64,000 nucleotides of DNA from Candidatus Krumholzibacteriota bacterium (GCA_024275485.1 JAJRZA010000022.1:42118-106117), one strand, 5' to 3'; shown: positions 53,718 through 62,421, numbered from the stretch's first letter. The notes: generated by a model not told the origin, from the letters alone. Numbers and translations: made by a program.

Positions 53718-54647
53718 ATGGTGGGCGGGGATTTTTCCGGTCAGGTTTGTCCCGCCATTGTTGGTCCCACTGCATCCGGCAAGACTTCTTTGGTTACGGC
53801 TTTGGCTGCGCAGATTCCTATTGAAGTGATCAGCCTGGACAGCCGGCAAATCTATCATGGTTTGCGCATCGGAACGGCTCAACCCACCGCTGAAGAATTG
53901 GACATTTGTCCTCATCATCTTGTCGATTTTATCTCCCCGGATGAAAAGTATGACGCGGTTCGTTTTCGGAATGATTTTGAGCGTGTTTTTGCTGAAATCA
54001 AAGGGCGGGGGGGAGTTCCTGTTCTGGCTGGTGGGGCAGGGATGTATCTCGCTGGTTTGCGGGATGGTTTTATGGCTATCCCTGGTAATTCGGAAGAAAA
54101 GTTGGCTGCAGCCAGGAAGGAAGTTGCTTCGTGGGATAGTGAAGAACTTCGTCAAAAACTTCAAAAAGCGGATCCGGAATCTTACGAAAGAATTCATTTC
54201 AATGATATTTATCGCAGCCAGCGGGCCATGGAAATTTATCTTATTTCGGGCCAGACGATGACTGCATTGACCAAAGTGCAGGTATCAAACCCCAGCCTTG
54301 GTTTGTCTTTTCCCGCATTTGTTTTGACGCGTTCCGTTGAGGATTTGGACGACCGGATTGCCCAACGCACCAGTTTGATGCTGGAGCAGGGGTGGATAGA
54401 TGAAACCCGATCGGCATTGGAAAAGCACGACAAATTGGGGCCGGGTTTGCAAAGTATTGGTTACCGGGAGATTGTCGATTTTTGGGACGGGCGGGTGAGT
54501 CGTTCCGAGCTTGACGCAGCCATAGTTCTTGTTACTCGGCAATATGCCAAAAGACAAAGGACCTGGTTTCGGAATATGAAAGATTCGGTAGATGGTCATC
54601 CGGAAAGTGGCATTCTACTCCAGGAAATACGTAGCGTGTTTCCATAA
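53718..54647 (+). CDS. miaA: tRNA dimethylallyltransferase MiaA
   Basis: A 309-residue prenyltransferase adding a dimethylallyl group to A37 of UNN-decoding tRNAs, the substrate of MiaB. The P-loop is VGPTASGKTSLV near residue 14, followed by VISLDSRQIYHGLRIGTAQP, PHHLVDF, VLAGGAGMYLAGL and NDIYRSQRAMEIY. The C-terminal YAKRQRTWFRN is diagnostic. Codon choice is noticeably richer in T- and A-ending codons than in the flanking mutL and DUF512 genes. The ATG lies two bases after mutL, with CGGAG as ribosome site. tRNA-Gly follows on the other strand. Confidence 0.95.
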   Translation: MVGGDFSGQVCPAIVGPTASGKTSLVTALAAQIPIEVISLDSRQIYHGLRIGTAQPTAEELDICPHHLVDFISPDEKYDAVRFRNDFERVFAEIKGRGGVPVLAGGAGMYLAGLRDGFMAIPGNSEEKLAAARKEVASWDSEELRQKLQKADPESYERIHFNDIYRSQRAMEIYLISGQTMTALTKVQVSNPSLGLSFPAFVLTRSVEDLDDRIAQRTSLMLEQGWIDETRSALEKHDKLGPGLQSIGYREIVDFWDGRVSRSELDAAIVLVTRQYAKRQRTWFRNMKDSVDGHPESGILLQEIRSVFP

Positions 54648-54653
54648 TCTATT

Positions 54654-54729
54654 TGGAGCGGGCTACGAGGCTCGAACTCGCGACCCCCAGCTTGGGAAGC
54701 TGATGCTCTACCAACTGAGCTAAGCCCGC
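54654..54729 (-). tRNA. tRNA-Gly (anticodon CCC)
   Basis: On the minus strand a complete cloverleaf can be drawn: acceptor GCGGGCT/AGCCCGC, D stem GCTC/GAGC, anticodon stem TCAGC/GCTGG with loop TTCCCAA (anticodon CCC), T stem GCGAG/CTCGT with loop TTCGAGC, discriminator T and an encoded CCA. Length is 76 bases with CCA. It is convergent with miaA, whose stop is only 6 bases away. Confidence 0.96.
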
Positions 54730-54740
54730 TCCGGACGGCC

Positions 54741-54770
54741 AAAATAACTGCCGCCACCATATGAAGTCAA
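54741..54770 (-). promoter_or_regulatory. Promoter candidate for tRNA-Gly
   Basis: On the minus strand TTGACT (54770-54765) and TATTTT (54746-54741) are separated by 18 bases and end 12 bases before the first tRNA base, a usual distance for a tRNA gene. Confidence 0.55.
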
Positions 54771-54826
54771 CCACAATGCGCCAAGCCGATCCATCCACGT
54801 GATCCTTAACCCCATCATCCAAAAAT

Positions 54827-54864
54827 GGTTGCCCCAGCAACCAACCGATAGTTGCCCCCGCAAC
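54827..54864 (+). other. Two tandem GTTGC/GCAAC hairpins before the DUF512 gene
   Basis: GGTTGC-CCCA-GCAACC (54827-54842) and GTTGC-CCCC-GCAAC (54851-54864) are near-copies eight bases apart, in the leader of the next gene. They may be paired RNA stems or a protein-binding site; nothing in the sequence identifies a ligand. Confidence 0.45.
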
Positions 54865-54890
54865 GATCCTGTGCTTACTTAGTCCCCATC

Positions 54891-56285
54891 ATGCTGATGC
54901 TAATCCGCGCATTCCCAAAACCCTTGGACCAGTTGCACGACTGGCACTTCGGCGACTCCATCACCCACCTCGACGGCCGCCCCGTCGAGGACATCATCGA
55001 CCTCTACTATTACACCCCCGAGGCCGACAAGACGACCCTGACCATCAAGCGCAAAGAAGGAGACAGGGTCATCGTCACCATGGACCCCGAGGACATCGAC
55101 GCCGTGACCGGCTGTTTTGCCCCCATGGAGTTCAAAACATGCGCCGCCCAGTGCGTCTTCTGCTTCATCGACCAAAACCCAAAGGGCATGCGCGACCAGA
55201 TCTACGTCAAGGATGAAGACTACCGCTTCAGCTTCCTGTACGGCAACTATATCACCCTGACCAGCCTGGGCAAACGCGGCCTCAAGCGCATCATGGAACA
55301 AAAGATGTCGCCATTGTACGTTTCGGTGCATGCCACGGACATCGACGTGCGCACGAGCATGCTGGGGATCAAAAAGCGCATGGATGTGGTGGCCATTCTG
55401 CGTGAGCTGACCGAAGCGGGCATCGAGATCCACACCCAAGTGGTGCTCTGTCCAGGCTGGAACGAAGGCAAAATCCTCGAGAAGACATTCTTCGACCTGC
55501 TCTACCTTGCCACACCAGCAGACACCACTCTGGATGAAGATGGGGGAGTGCCCGGTGGGTTTTTCAATCTTGAAGACAAAGATGACGACACAGCCAACAG
55601 CATTGGCGGTGTCCGCAGCCTGGCCATCGTCCCGGTGGGATTAAGCGCCCATCGTGAAGGCCTGACCAAACTGGAACCGGTGAGCGACGAGTTGGCCCAC
55701 GCCACCATCGAACAGGTGCGCGCTTGGCAAACCATCGCCCTGAAAAAACTCGGCTACCGGCTGGTTTATCTCAGCGACGAATTTTATCTGCAAACAGGTG
55801 CGCCATTTCCCGGTACCGCGCAATATGATGGTTTCTGGCAGGTGGACAACGCAGCCGGCCTCACGCCAAGACTGCGCGAATGCTGGCAGGAAGCCCTCCA
55901 ATGGGCTGCCGAAGATGACAATCTGCCCAAACGTCCGCTGACCGTGCTGACCAGCCATCTGGCAGCCAAAGCCTGGCGCCGGGAATTCACGCCTGTTCTT
56001 GAAGCCGCCCTGGCCCCACCAATTGAAGTCATCGGGCTCGACAATACCTTCTATGGCAACACCGTCACCGTGGCTGGTCTCATGACCGGAGCCGACCTCA
56101 GGGGCGGTCTTCTGAAACTGCCGCCGGAACCCGTCCGCGACGTGGTTTTCTCACCCAGGGTCTTCAACAACGATGGCCTCACTCTCGATGGCCTGACCAT
56201 CGAAGACATGGCCGCCCAGCAGCCCCATCGCCTGCATATGGGTGAAGAAGAGGGCTTTGTTGATTTCTGGGTTCAATTGGGCTAG
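54891..56285 (+). CDS. PDZ-like / radical-SAM / DUF512 protein
   Basis: A 464-residue member of a widespread family of unknown function. An N-terminal PDZ-like region (about 1-75, FGDSITHLDGRPVEDIIDLYYY) precedes a radical-SAM core with FKTCAAQCVFCFIDQNPKGMR, a CxxxCxxC cluster, and a DUF512 C-terminal half (VYLSDEFYLQTG, NTFYGNTVTVAGLMTG). In many bacteria this gene is next to der, exactly as here. The start is uncertain: ATG 54891 or 54897 have no clear ribosome site, and the open frame reaches back to 54852 over the hairpin pair. No substrate can be named. Confidence 0.85.
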   Translation: MLMLIRAFPKPLDQLHDWHFGDSITHLDGRPVEDIIDLYYYTPEADKTTLTIKRKEGDRVIVTMDPEDIDAVTGCFAPMEFKTCAAQCVFCFIDQNPKGMRDQIYVKDEDYRFSFLYGNYITLTSLGKRGLKRIMEQKMSPLYVSVHATDIDVRTSMLGIKKRMDVVAILRELTEAGIEIHTQVVLCPGWNEGKILEKTFFDLLYLATPADTTLDEDGGVPGGFFNLEDKDDDTANSIGGVRSLAIVPVGLSAHREGLTKLEPVSDELAHATIEQVRAWQTIALKKLGYRLVYLSDEFYLQTGAPFPGTAQYDGFWQVDNAAGLTPRLRECWQEALQWAAEDDNLPKRPLTVLTSHLAAKAWRREFTPVLEAALAPPIEVIGLDNTFYGNTVTVAGLMTGADLRGGLLKLPPEPVRDVVFSPRVFNNDGLTLDGLTIEDMAAQQPHRLHMGEEEGFVDFWVQLG

Positions 56286-56345
56286 AGTTCCGCTCGTAAC
56301 ATCGTTTCATTTCGCCATCTGGCCGCTCGGCGGCAGGAGTTTATA

Positions 56346-57659
56346 GTGCCTTTGCGGACTGTTGCCATTATCGGACGACCCAATGTGGGCAAGTCCACCC
56401 TTTTCAATCGTATCCTCGGTGATCGACGCTCCGTTGTGCACGAAACCCCCGGGGTGACCCGCGACCGCATCGCCGAGATCACCGAGTGGGCGGGACATCC
56501 GTTCCAGTTGCTGGACACCGGTGGCATCATTCCCTTTGGCGAAACCGTCAGCGAATTCGATGCCGTGGTTACCGAAATCGCCCGCATGGCCATTGATGAA
56601 GCCGATTTGGTTCTCTTCATGGTCGACGGTAAAGTTGGGCCCATGGCTTGGGACGAGAGCATTGCCCGGGATCTACGGAAAGTCGGCAAGCCCGTCGTCT
56701 TGGCCGTTAACAAAATTGAAAAGGAAGCGGACCAGATCGCCATTTCCGAATTCTACAGCCTGGGCCTGGGCGAGCCACAGGGTATCAGCGCTCTGCATGG
56801 TTACGGCATCGGGGATTTACTGGATGAAGTGGCAGAAGGTTTTCCTAAGCTGGAAGTCGAACAACCTTGCGACTGCCGCGTGGCCATCCTCGGACGTCCC
56901 AACGTGGGCAAAAGCAGTTTGTTGAATGTTCTGACCGGACGCAACGATGCCCTGGTCAGTGAAATTCCGGGTACCACCCGCGATTCCGTGCACACCGATC
57001 TCAAATGGTTCGGCAAAACCATTCGCCTCATTGACACCGCCGGTTTGCGTCGCAAAAGCAAGGTCCGCGAAGCGGTGGAAGTCTTCAGCAACATGCGTAC
57101 TTTCCGGGCTCTCGACATGTGCGATGTGGCCGTGCTCATGGTGGACGCCGAGAGCGGGGCCGTCAGCCAGGATGCCAAAATCGCCGGGCTGATTCACGAC
57201 GCAGGTAAAGGAGCCATCGTCGTCTTCAACAAATGGGACTTGATCAAGGACAAGGAGACCAACACCCACAACGAGCACTGGGAAGAGTTCTGCCTCGACG
57301 TGCCGTTCCTGACCTATGCTCCCTGGTTCACCATGAGCGCCTTGTCCAAGCAGCGCACGGGCAAGATCATGGAAAAGGTCTGGAAGGTGGCCGAATCCCG
57401 GACCAAGCGCATTCCCACTTCGGAATTGAACAATTTTCTGGAACGCGTGATCGCCTTTCAGAACCCCCGCGCTCATGGGGGCGGATTGGGCAAGATCTAC
57501 TACGCCACTCAAATTGAGAGCGCTCCGCCGACCTTTCTGCTGTCGGTGAATGAACCCAAATTCTTCGCTCGCAACTACCTGCGCTTCCTGAATAACCAGA
57601 TTCGCATGGAATACGGCTTTACGGGCAGCCGGATTTTTGTGAAAATGAAGAAGCACTAA
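56346..57659 (+). CDS. der: Ribosome biogenesis GTPase Der (EngA)
   Basis: A 437-residue tandem-GTPase needed for 50S subunit assembly. Each G domain has its own P-loop, GRPNVGKSTLFNRI (about 8-21) and GRPNVGKSSLLNVL (about 180-193), with DTGG and DTAGL switch II motifs and the specificity motifs NKIE and NKWD. A KH-like C-terminal domain (about 355-437) ends in basic residues. The GTG start has GGCAGGAG upstream. der-plsY-gpsA is a conserved order and probably one transcript here. Confidence 0.97.
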   Translation: MPLRTVAIIGRPNVGKSTLFNRILGDRRSVVHETPGVTRDRIAEITEWAGHPFQLLDTGGIIPFGETVSEFDAVVTEIARMAIDEADLVLFMVDGKVGPMAWDESIARDLRKVGKPVVLAVNKIEKEADQIAISEFYSLGLGEPQGISALHGYGIGDLLDEVAEGFPKLEVEQPCDCRVAILGRPNVGKSSLLNVLTGRNDALVSEIPGTTRDSVHTDLKWFGKTIRLIDTAGLRRKSKVREAVEVFSNMRTFRALDMCDVAVLMVDAESGAVSQDAKIAGLIHDAGKGAIVVFNKWDLIKDKETNTHNEHWEEFCLDVPFLTYAPWFTMSALSKQRTGKIMEKVWKVAESRTKRIPTSELNNFLERVIAFQNPRAHGGGLGKIYYATQIESAPPTFLLSVNEPKFFARNYLRFLNNQIRMEYGFTGSRIFVKMKKH

Positions 57660-57707
57660 ACAGGACGGTAATTCTGCCTCCAGCAACTTTAGAATCGAAG
57701 GGTGCCC

Positions 57708-58379
57708 ATGCTTCTGATCCTCTTTCTCGGGCTGGCTTTTGCCATCGGATCCATTCCGTTCAGCTACATCATCGGCCGGCAGGTCAAAGGCATCGATTTG
57801 CGGCAGCACGGCAGCGGCAATCTGGGCGCCACCAATGTTTTTCGCACCCTGGGGCCCTGGTGGGGGGCCCTTTGCCTCTTTCTGGACATGGCCAAAGGCG
57901 CATTTGCCGTCCTGATCATGACCTGGCTGGTCAGCACCTGGCCTGATTCAGAACCCACCCCTTTCCACATCACACCGGATCTCTTCCGAATTTTTGCCGG
58001 GTTTCTTGCCTCCATGGGACACACATTCAGTCCTTTCGTGGGCTTTCACGGGGGCAAGGGCGTGGCCACCACCGGTGGAGCATTCGCCGTGCTGGAGCCT
58101 TGGGCCGTGCTAGTGACCACGGTTTGTTTCATCGCCGTTTTTGCAACCACACGCATCGTCTCCATTGGGAGTATCGCCGCAGCCTCCATCTTGCCCTTCG
58201 CTGTTTTGTTTTTTGAACTGCGATCCCCGCACACCAGCAGCACAATCATTGTCTTTGTGGCGATCACCTGTGCCTGGGTGATTTTCAAACACCGAACCAA
58301 CATCTCCCGCTTGCGAGATGGCACCGAAGGCAAAGTTGGTGATGATTCCAAACCAGAAGTAAAGGACGGAGGATCATGA
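57708..58379 (+). CDS. plsY: Acyl-phosphate:glycerol-3-phosphate acyltransferase PlsY
   Basis: A 223-residue inner-membrane enzyme making lysophosphatidate from acyl-phosphate. The family motifs are present: GSIPFSYIIG, then GSGNLGATNVFRTLG, and GHTFSPFVGFHGGKGVATTGG. About five hydrophobic segments can be counted. The polar C-terminal tail of about 25 residues is longer than usual. ATG 57708 is chosen, five bases behind GAAGGG. The product is the substrate for the PlsC domain encoded at 37446-38921, and glycerol-3-phosphate is provided by GpsA, whose gene overlaps the plsY stop by 4 bases. Confidence 0.94.
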   Translation: MLLILFLGLAFAIGSIPFSYIIGRQVKGIDLRQHGSGNLGATNVFRTLGPWWGALCLFLDMAKGAFAVLIMTWLVSTWPDSEPTPFHITPDLFRIFAGFLASMGHTFSPFVGFHGGKGVATTGGAFAVLEPWAVLVTTVCFIAVFATTRIVSIGSIAAASILPFAVLFFELRSPHTSSTIIVFVAITCAWVIFKHRTNISRLRDGTEGKVGDDSKPEVKDGGS

Positions 58380-59395
58380 AAGCCGCCATCCTGGGCACGG
58401 GAAGCTGGGCTTCAGCCTTTGGGCGCCATTTGACCCACAAATGGGAAAGGGTGGTGCTTTGGGGTATCGAAGCTGATCAGGTCAACAGCATCAACCAAAC
58501 TGGTACCAATCCACAGTTTCTTGGCGATACCCGTCTGCCCCCTAACTTGCGCGCCACTTTGGATCTGGACGACTGTCTTAAAAATGCGGACATCCTGTTC
58601 GTTGTCGTGCCCAGCCAGGCGGTGCGGTCAGTGATCCAGAAAGTTGCCGCCAGCACCGTTTTTCCAGATGGTGCACCGGTCATCAACATGGCCAAGGGCT
58701 TCGAGGTCTCAAGCCTCAAGCGCATCAGTGAAGTTATTGAAGAGGAGTTAACCGCTGCGGGAAAATCGGATCAGCATTCCGTTGGGGTTCTTTTGGGACC
58801 CAGCCACGCAGAAGAGGTAGCGCTCGAACAACCCACGGCTGTGGTTTTGTCCGGCCGCACCAAGACCGACTGGGCGCACTGGCAGTCCTGGATCGCCGGT
58901 CCCTTTTTCCGTGTCTATACCAACGACGACATCGCTGGAGTCGAGATCGCCTCCGGTTTCAAAAACATCATCGCCCTTGCCGTGGGTATGGCCGACGGCC
59001 TGGGAGCGGGGGACAATACCCGCGGCACCCTGATGACCCGCGGCATGCTCGAACTCTCCCGCCTGGGCAAAGCCCTTGGTGGACGTCCGGAAACCTTCTT
59101 CGGATTGGCCGGCATCGGCGACATGATCACCACCTGCATCAGCAAACACTCCAGGAATCGCAATTTTGGAGAAGAGCTCACCAGGGGCGGCCGCAGCCCA
59201 CAGGAAATCCTCGACAACGCCGTTCAGGTTGTCGAAGGCGTTCACATGGCCAAAGCCGCTTTAAAGTTGAGCGACAAGCTTGGGGTCGAACTTCCTATTA
59301 CCAAACAGGTTCATGATGTGTTATTCTCCGAAAAACCCCCGCGTCAAGCCATGCGGGAATTGATGGAACGCGAACTGCGACCGGAGCTCGACTGA
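58376..59395 (+). CDS. gpsA: Glycerol-3-phosphate dehydrogenase [NAD(P)+]
   Basis: A 339-residue enzyme reducing dihydroxyacetone phosphate to glycerol-3-phosphate for phospholipids. The Rossmann motif LGTGSWASAFG is at the N-terminus; VVPSQAVR, LLGPSHAEEVA, the catalytic Lys in ASGFKNIIALAVGMADGLG and GLAGIGDMITTC follow. VEGVHMAKA is the family's C-terminal phrase. It is coupled to plsY by an ATGA overlap, an arrangement that joins glycerol-3-phosphate synthesis with its first acylation. A MerR-type gene follows 21 bases later. Confidence 0.96.
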   Translation: MKAAILGTGSWASAFGRHLTHKWERVVLWGIEADQVNSINQTGTNPQFLGDTRLPPNLRATLDLDDCLKNADILFVVVPSQAVRSVIQKVAASTVFPDGAPVINMAKGFEVSSLKRISEVIEEELTAAGKSDQHSVGVLLGPSHAEEVALEQPTAVVLSGRTKTDWAHWQSWIAGPFFRVYTNDDIAGVEIASGFKNIIALAVGMADGLGAGDNTRGTLMTRGMLELSRLGKALGGRPETFFGLAGIGDMITTCISKHSRNRNFGEELTRGGRSPQEILDNAVQVVEGVHMAKAALKLSDKLGVELPITKQVHDVLFSEKPPRQAMRELMERELRPELD

Positions 59396-59416
59396 CCGGT
59401 CAGCCAGGAAGTCGTC

Positions 59417-59869
59417 ATGAGTCTGAATACCAAACCTGATTATCCCAGCAAGTTGTATTATTCCATTAGCGAAGTGGCTCGTATTGTGGATGTTAAGGCC
59501 CACGTGCTGCGCTATTGGGAAACCGAGTTCGGCACTCTGCGTCCTCAGAAAACCCGATCCGGCAGCCGTCGTTATCGCCAGGTGGATATTGAGGAAGTTC
59601 TGGCCATAAAGACCTTGCTTTATGAAGAGGGGTTCAAAATTGCCGGGGCCCGCAAGATTCGCCGTCAGGCCAAGTTGAAGGCGAAAGAGAAGGTAGAAAA
59701 GGTTATTCCCCAGATGAATCTCGGTTTTGGCCAGGCCAATGATAACCAGAAGATGGAATTGGTTAAGAGTGAATTGCAGGAAATCCTCGGCATGATCCGT
59801 AAATTGGGTGCTGAAATGGCTGATGAGTCCTCTGAAGACGCTTTGAAGGAAATGGAAGGCAAGGGCTAA
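59417..59869 (+). CDS. MerR-family transcriptional regulator
   Basis: A 150-residue regulator. The N-terminal winged helix-turn-helix reads [49 protein letters not shown], and a basic linker and C-terminal helix follow without the cysteines of metal-sensing MerR proteins. This short form, with HVLRYWE and few effector residues, resembles HspR-like or MlrA-like MerR proteins found after gpsA in other phyla. It may act on its own operon or elsewhere; no operator with the usual 19-bp spacing was recognised nearby. Confidence 0.85.
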   Translation: MSLNTKPDYPSKLYYSISEVARIVDVKAHVLRYWETEFGTLRPQKTRSGSRRYRQVDIEEVLAIKTLLYEEGFKIAGARKIRRQAKLKAKEKVEKVIPQMNLGFGQANDNQKMELVKSELQEILGMIRKLGAEMADESSEDALKEMEGKG

Positions 59870-59969
59870 AAACCTTTGCTTTGGTCCTTGTCCAACAATG
59901 GGTAGGGTATTACATTGTGCCGGCGGAAATGATCCCCCTATATGGATTTTTCGCTGTTTTGAATAAGGT

Positions 59970-60046
59970 CGGGGCGTGGCGCAGTCCGGTAGCGCACTTG
60001 CATGGGGGGCAAGGGGTCGGAAGTTCAAATCTTCTCGCCCCGACCA
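59970..60046 (+). tRNA. tRNA-Pro (anticodon GGG)
   Basis: A complete cloverleaf: acceptor CGGGGCG/CGCCCCG, D stem GCGC/GCGC, anticodon stem CTTGC/GCAAG with loop ATGGGGG (anticodon GGG, G37), T stem GGAAG/CTTCT with loop TTCAAAT, discriminator A and encoded CCA. The total length is 77 bases. Its acceptor stem is identical to that of tRNA-Pro(CGG) at 62948. Confidence 0.95.
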
Positions 60047-60049
60047 CTA

Positions 60050-60082
60050 TATCATTCAGAAATCATTCAGAAATCATTCAGA
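60050..60082 (+). repeat. Three tandem 11-bp repeats behind tRNA-Pro(GGG)
   Basis: The unit AATCATTCAGA is repeated three times head to tail (the first copy begins with T instead of A), starting 3 bases after the tRNA CCA. The period of 11 is close to one DNA helical turn. Confidence 0.85.
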
Positions 60083-60096
60083 AGTTGCAATGAGTT

Positions 60097-60123
60097 ACAC
60101 TGGTAGTGTTGCTCTTTTTTTTT
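60097..60123 (+). terminator. Short hairpin and T9 run after tRNA-Pro(GGG)
   Basis: ACACT (60097-60101) and AGTGT (60105-60109) pair around GGT, followed after five bases by nine T (60115-60123). The stem is short and the spacing long, so it is a modest terminator for the tRNA transcript. Confidence 0.5.
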
Positions 60124-60203
60124 GGCAGCTTTTCTTTTGCCCAACAACCCCACTATAGGTTATTCTTCCCCCACAAAATAGCACCCCAACCCCAAGGAAC
60201 TCC

Positions 60204-60878
60204 ATGACCACCGGCGCCATCCTACCAGCCCTGAACGCAGCCCGCTTCCTACCGGATGTCATCGCCGAAATCCGCTCCCTCCACCCGGACCTCCGCATCC
60301 TGGTAGTTGACGACGGCAGCACCGACGACACCGCCGAAACAGCCCGCCAGGCCGGCGCCGAAGTCATCACCCACGAAGTCAACCAGGGCAAAGGCCAGGC
60401 CCTGAAAACCGGCTACGCCTGGGCCCTCGAAAACCACCTCGACTACGTCTTCACCATGGACAGCGACGGCCAGCACCTGCCATCGGAAATGTCCGGCTTC
60501 CTGACCACCGCAAAAAATGGCCCCTTCGACGTAGTTGTCGGCACCCGCATGGCTCAAACCGAAAACATGCCCTGGATCCGCCTGAAAACCAACCAGTTCA
60601 CCAGCTGGGTGATCAGCTCCCTGGCCGGTTGCCACATTCCCGACAGCCAAAACGGCTACCGCATCTACCGCACCGAATGCCTGCGTGGGGTCAAGCTGAA
60701 AACCAGCCGCTACGATAGTGAATCGGAAATTCTGGTGCGCCTGGCCCGCAAGGGATTTACCATTGGCTCATCACCAATCACCACCGTTTACGGCGATGAA
60801 GAAAGTTCCATCAATCCGTTTGTCGATACCGGGCGTTTTTTCCGCCTTGTATTCATGCTCATGTTCAGCCGGGACTAA
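60204..60878 (+). CDS. Family 2 glycosyltransferase (DPM1-like)
   Basis: A 224-residue soluble GT-A fold glycosyltransferase. VVDDGSTDDTAE near residue 34 and MDSDGQHLP near 90 (the metal-binding DxD) mark the nucleotide-sugar site; NQGKGQALKTGYAWA between them is typical of polyprenyl-phosphate sugar transferases. SQNGYRIYR and YDSESEILVRLARKG lie in the acceptor half. No membrane helix is visible, so it may be peripheral. The donor sugar is not evident. Codons end in C unusually often in the first half compared with neighbours. It is separated from surE by 32 bases. Confidence 0.85.
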   Translation: MTTGAILPALNAARFLPDVIAEIRSLHPDLRILVVDDGSTDDTAETARQAGAEVITHEVNQGKGQALKTGYAWALENHLDYVFTMDSDGQHLPSEMSGFLTTAKNGPFDVVVGTRMAQTENMPWIRLKTNQFTSWVISSLAGCHIPDSQNGYRIYRTECLRGVKLKTSRYDSESEILVRLARKGFTIGSSPITTVYGDEESSINPFVDTGRFFRLVFMLMFSRD

Positions 60879-60910
60879 CTCCATGGAGAATCCCCGGAGC
60901 AAGGAAAATC

Positions 60911-61681
60911 ATGACCAATATCCGCCACATCCTCGTCTCCAATGACGACGGCATCGAGGCCCACGGCCTGCATGTGCTGGAGGAGGCCCTCAGTCTCATT
61001 CCCGGTTTCAGGGTCACTGTTGTGGCTCCCAGCGACCAGCAAAGCGCCTCCAGCCACGCCCTGACACTTACGGCCCCCCTGCGCATCCTCGACGCTGGGG
61101 AAAACCGCTACGCCGTCACCGGAACTCCCACCGACAGTGTTTTGGTGGCCATGGAAAAAATTCTCAAGGAAGATCCGCCGGATATTGTCATGAGCGGCAT
61201 CAACCACGGTCCCAACATGGGTGAGGATGTCATATATTCCGGTACCGTGGCCGCAGCCATGGAAGGCACCATGTGCGGCCTGCCCAGCTACGCCCTCAGC
61301 TTGGCCAAGTGGCATCCCACCGACTTCAGTGGCGCGGCCGACTTTCTGGTGGAGCATCTTTCCAGCATCCTGGAATTTCCGCTGCGCAAAGCCACCCTCA
61401 TGAACATCAACCTGCCCGATGGTCCCATTGAAAATTTCAAGGGCATCCGCGTGACCAACCTTGGCTCCAGGGTCTACCAGAACGTGATCACCGATCAGGT
61501 TGATCCCCACGGCAGACCTTACTTCTGGATCGGCGGTTCCGGTCCACTTTGGCAACGCGACGCCGGCACCGACTACTGCGCCTGCGAAGAAGGTTTTGTC
61601 AGCCTGACACCATTGATGGTCGACCTTACCCACTACGGTCTGCAACAGGAGATGAAGACCATGGAAATGGATTTCGACTGA
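60911..61681 (+). CDS. surE: 5'/3'-nucleotidase SurE
   Basis: A 256-residue metal-dependent phosphatase acting on nucleoside monophosphates. The metal-binding pair is in HILVSNDDGIEAHGL, the conserved Ser in APSDQQSASSHALTL, TGTPTDSV and SGINHGPNMGEDVIYSGTVAAAMEG (Asn ligand) follow. In proteobacteria surE lies directly before pcm, and the same order with a one-base overlap is seen here. It is thought to help stationary-phase survival by clearing damaged nucleotides. Confidence 0.95.
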   Translation: MTNIRHILVSNDDGIEAHGLHVLEEALSLIPGFRVTVVAPSDQQSASSHALTLTAPLRILDAGENRYAVTGTPTDSVLVAMEKILKEDPPDIVMSGINHGPNMGEDVIYSGTVAAAMEGTMCGLPSYALSLAKWHPTDFSGAADFLVEHLSSILEFPLRKATLMNINLPDGPIENFKGIRVTNLGSRVYQNVITDQVDPHGRPYFWIGGSGPLWQRDAGTDYCACEEGFVSLTPLMVDLTHYGLQQEMKTMEMDFD

Positions 61682-62421
61682 TGCACGAATTTGCCGTTGC
61701 CAGACGACGCATGGTGCGCGAGCAGATCGCCGCCGCCGGCATCACTGATCCCAGGGTCTTGAAGGCCATGCAAGAGGTGCCGCGACATCTCTTTGTGCCC
61801 AAACTGTTGCGCCATCGCGCCCAGCAACCCAGCGCCCTGCCCATTGGTTACGGGCAGACCATCAGCAAGCCTTTCACCGTGGGTTTGATGACCTCATTGT
61901 TGGAACTCAGGGGCCATGAAAAAGTACTCGAAGTGGGCACGGGGTCAGGCTACCAGGGCGCCATCCTGGCTCATCTGGCGCAGGAGGTTGTTTCCGTTGA
62001 ACGAATCGCGCCTTTGGCCGACCGCGCCCGCGATACCCTGCAAAAACTGGGTCTGCACAACATCACCGTGCTGGCCCACGACGGTACGGCCGGCTACGCC
62101 GATCATGCCCCTTTTGACGCCATCATGGTCACGGCCTGCGCACCGCATTTGCCGCCCCATCTGGTTTCCCAACTCAAGGAGGGCGGGTACCTTCTGATAC
62201 CGGTGACCACCGGCGAAGACCAAATCCTGTACCGTTACCTGCGACAGGGACAGGAAGTCATCGTTGAGCAGAGTGTTTCCTGTCGCTTCGTTCCTTTGCT
62301 CAGTGGTGTAAAAATTGAGGATCCCGCTCTGGCGAACCAGGGCATGTCCGAACAAGAGCCACTTTCCGAAACCGCTGGACCTGATGATAAGGTGCCCAGT
62401 GAGGGAGAACACCTTGCGTGA
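61681..62421 (+). CDS. pcm: Protein-L-isoaspartate O-methyltransferase
   Basis: A 246-residue SAM-dependent repair methyltransferase that restores isoaspartyl residues in aged proteins. RRRMVREQIAAAGITDPRVLKAMQEVPRHLFVP at the N-terminus, GYGQTISKPF, the SAM-binding VLEVGTGSGYQGAILA, and PFDAIMVTACAPHLP are family motifs. The last about 35 residues are acidic and not part of the fold. The ATG shares one base with the surE stop, and the end overlaps the next gene by 8 bases. Confidence 0.94.
   Translation: MHEFAVARRRMVREQIAAAGITDPRVLKAMQEVPRHLFVPKLLRHRAQQPSALPIGYGQTISKPFTVGLMTSLLELRGHEKVLEVGTGSGYQGAILAHLAQEVVSVERIAPLADRARDTLQKLGLHNITVLAHDGTAGYADHAPFDAIMVTACAPHLPPHLVSQLKEGGYLLIPVTTGEDQILYRYLRQGQEVIVEQSVSCRFVPLLSGVKIEDPALANQGMSEQEPLSETAGPDDKVPSEGEHLA

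Noticed and set aside
59970..60046. tRNA-Pro(GGG) as a decayed copy
   Set aside because: All stems pair, the T loop and CCA are intact and the anticodon is standard.
60050..60082. Tandem repeats as a CRISPR array
   Set aside because: Units are 11 bp and directly adjacent without spacers, and no cas gene is present.
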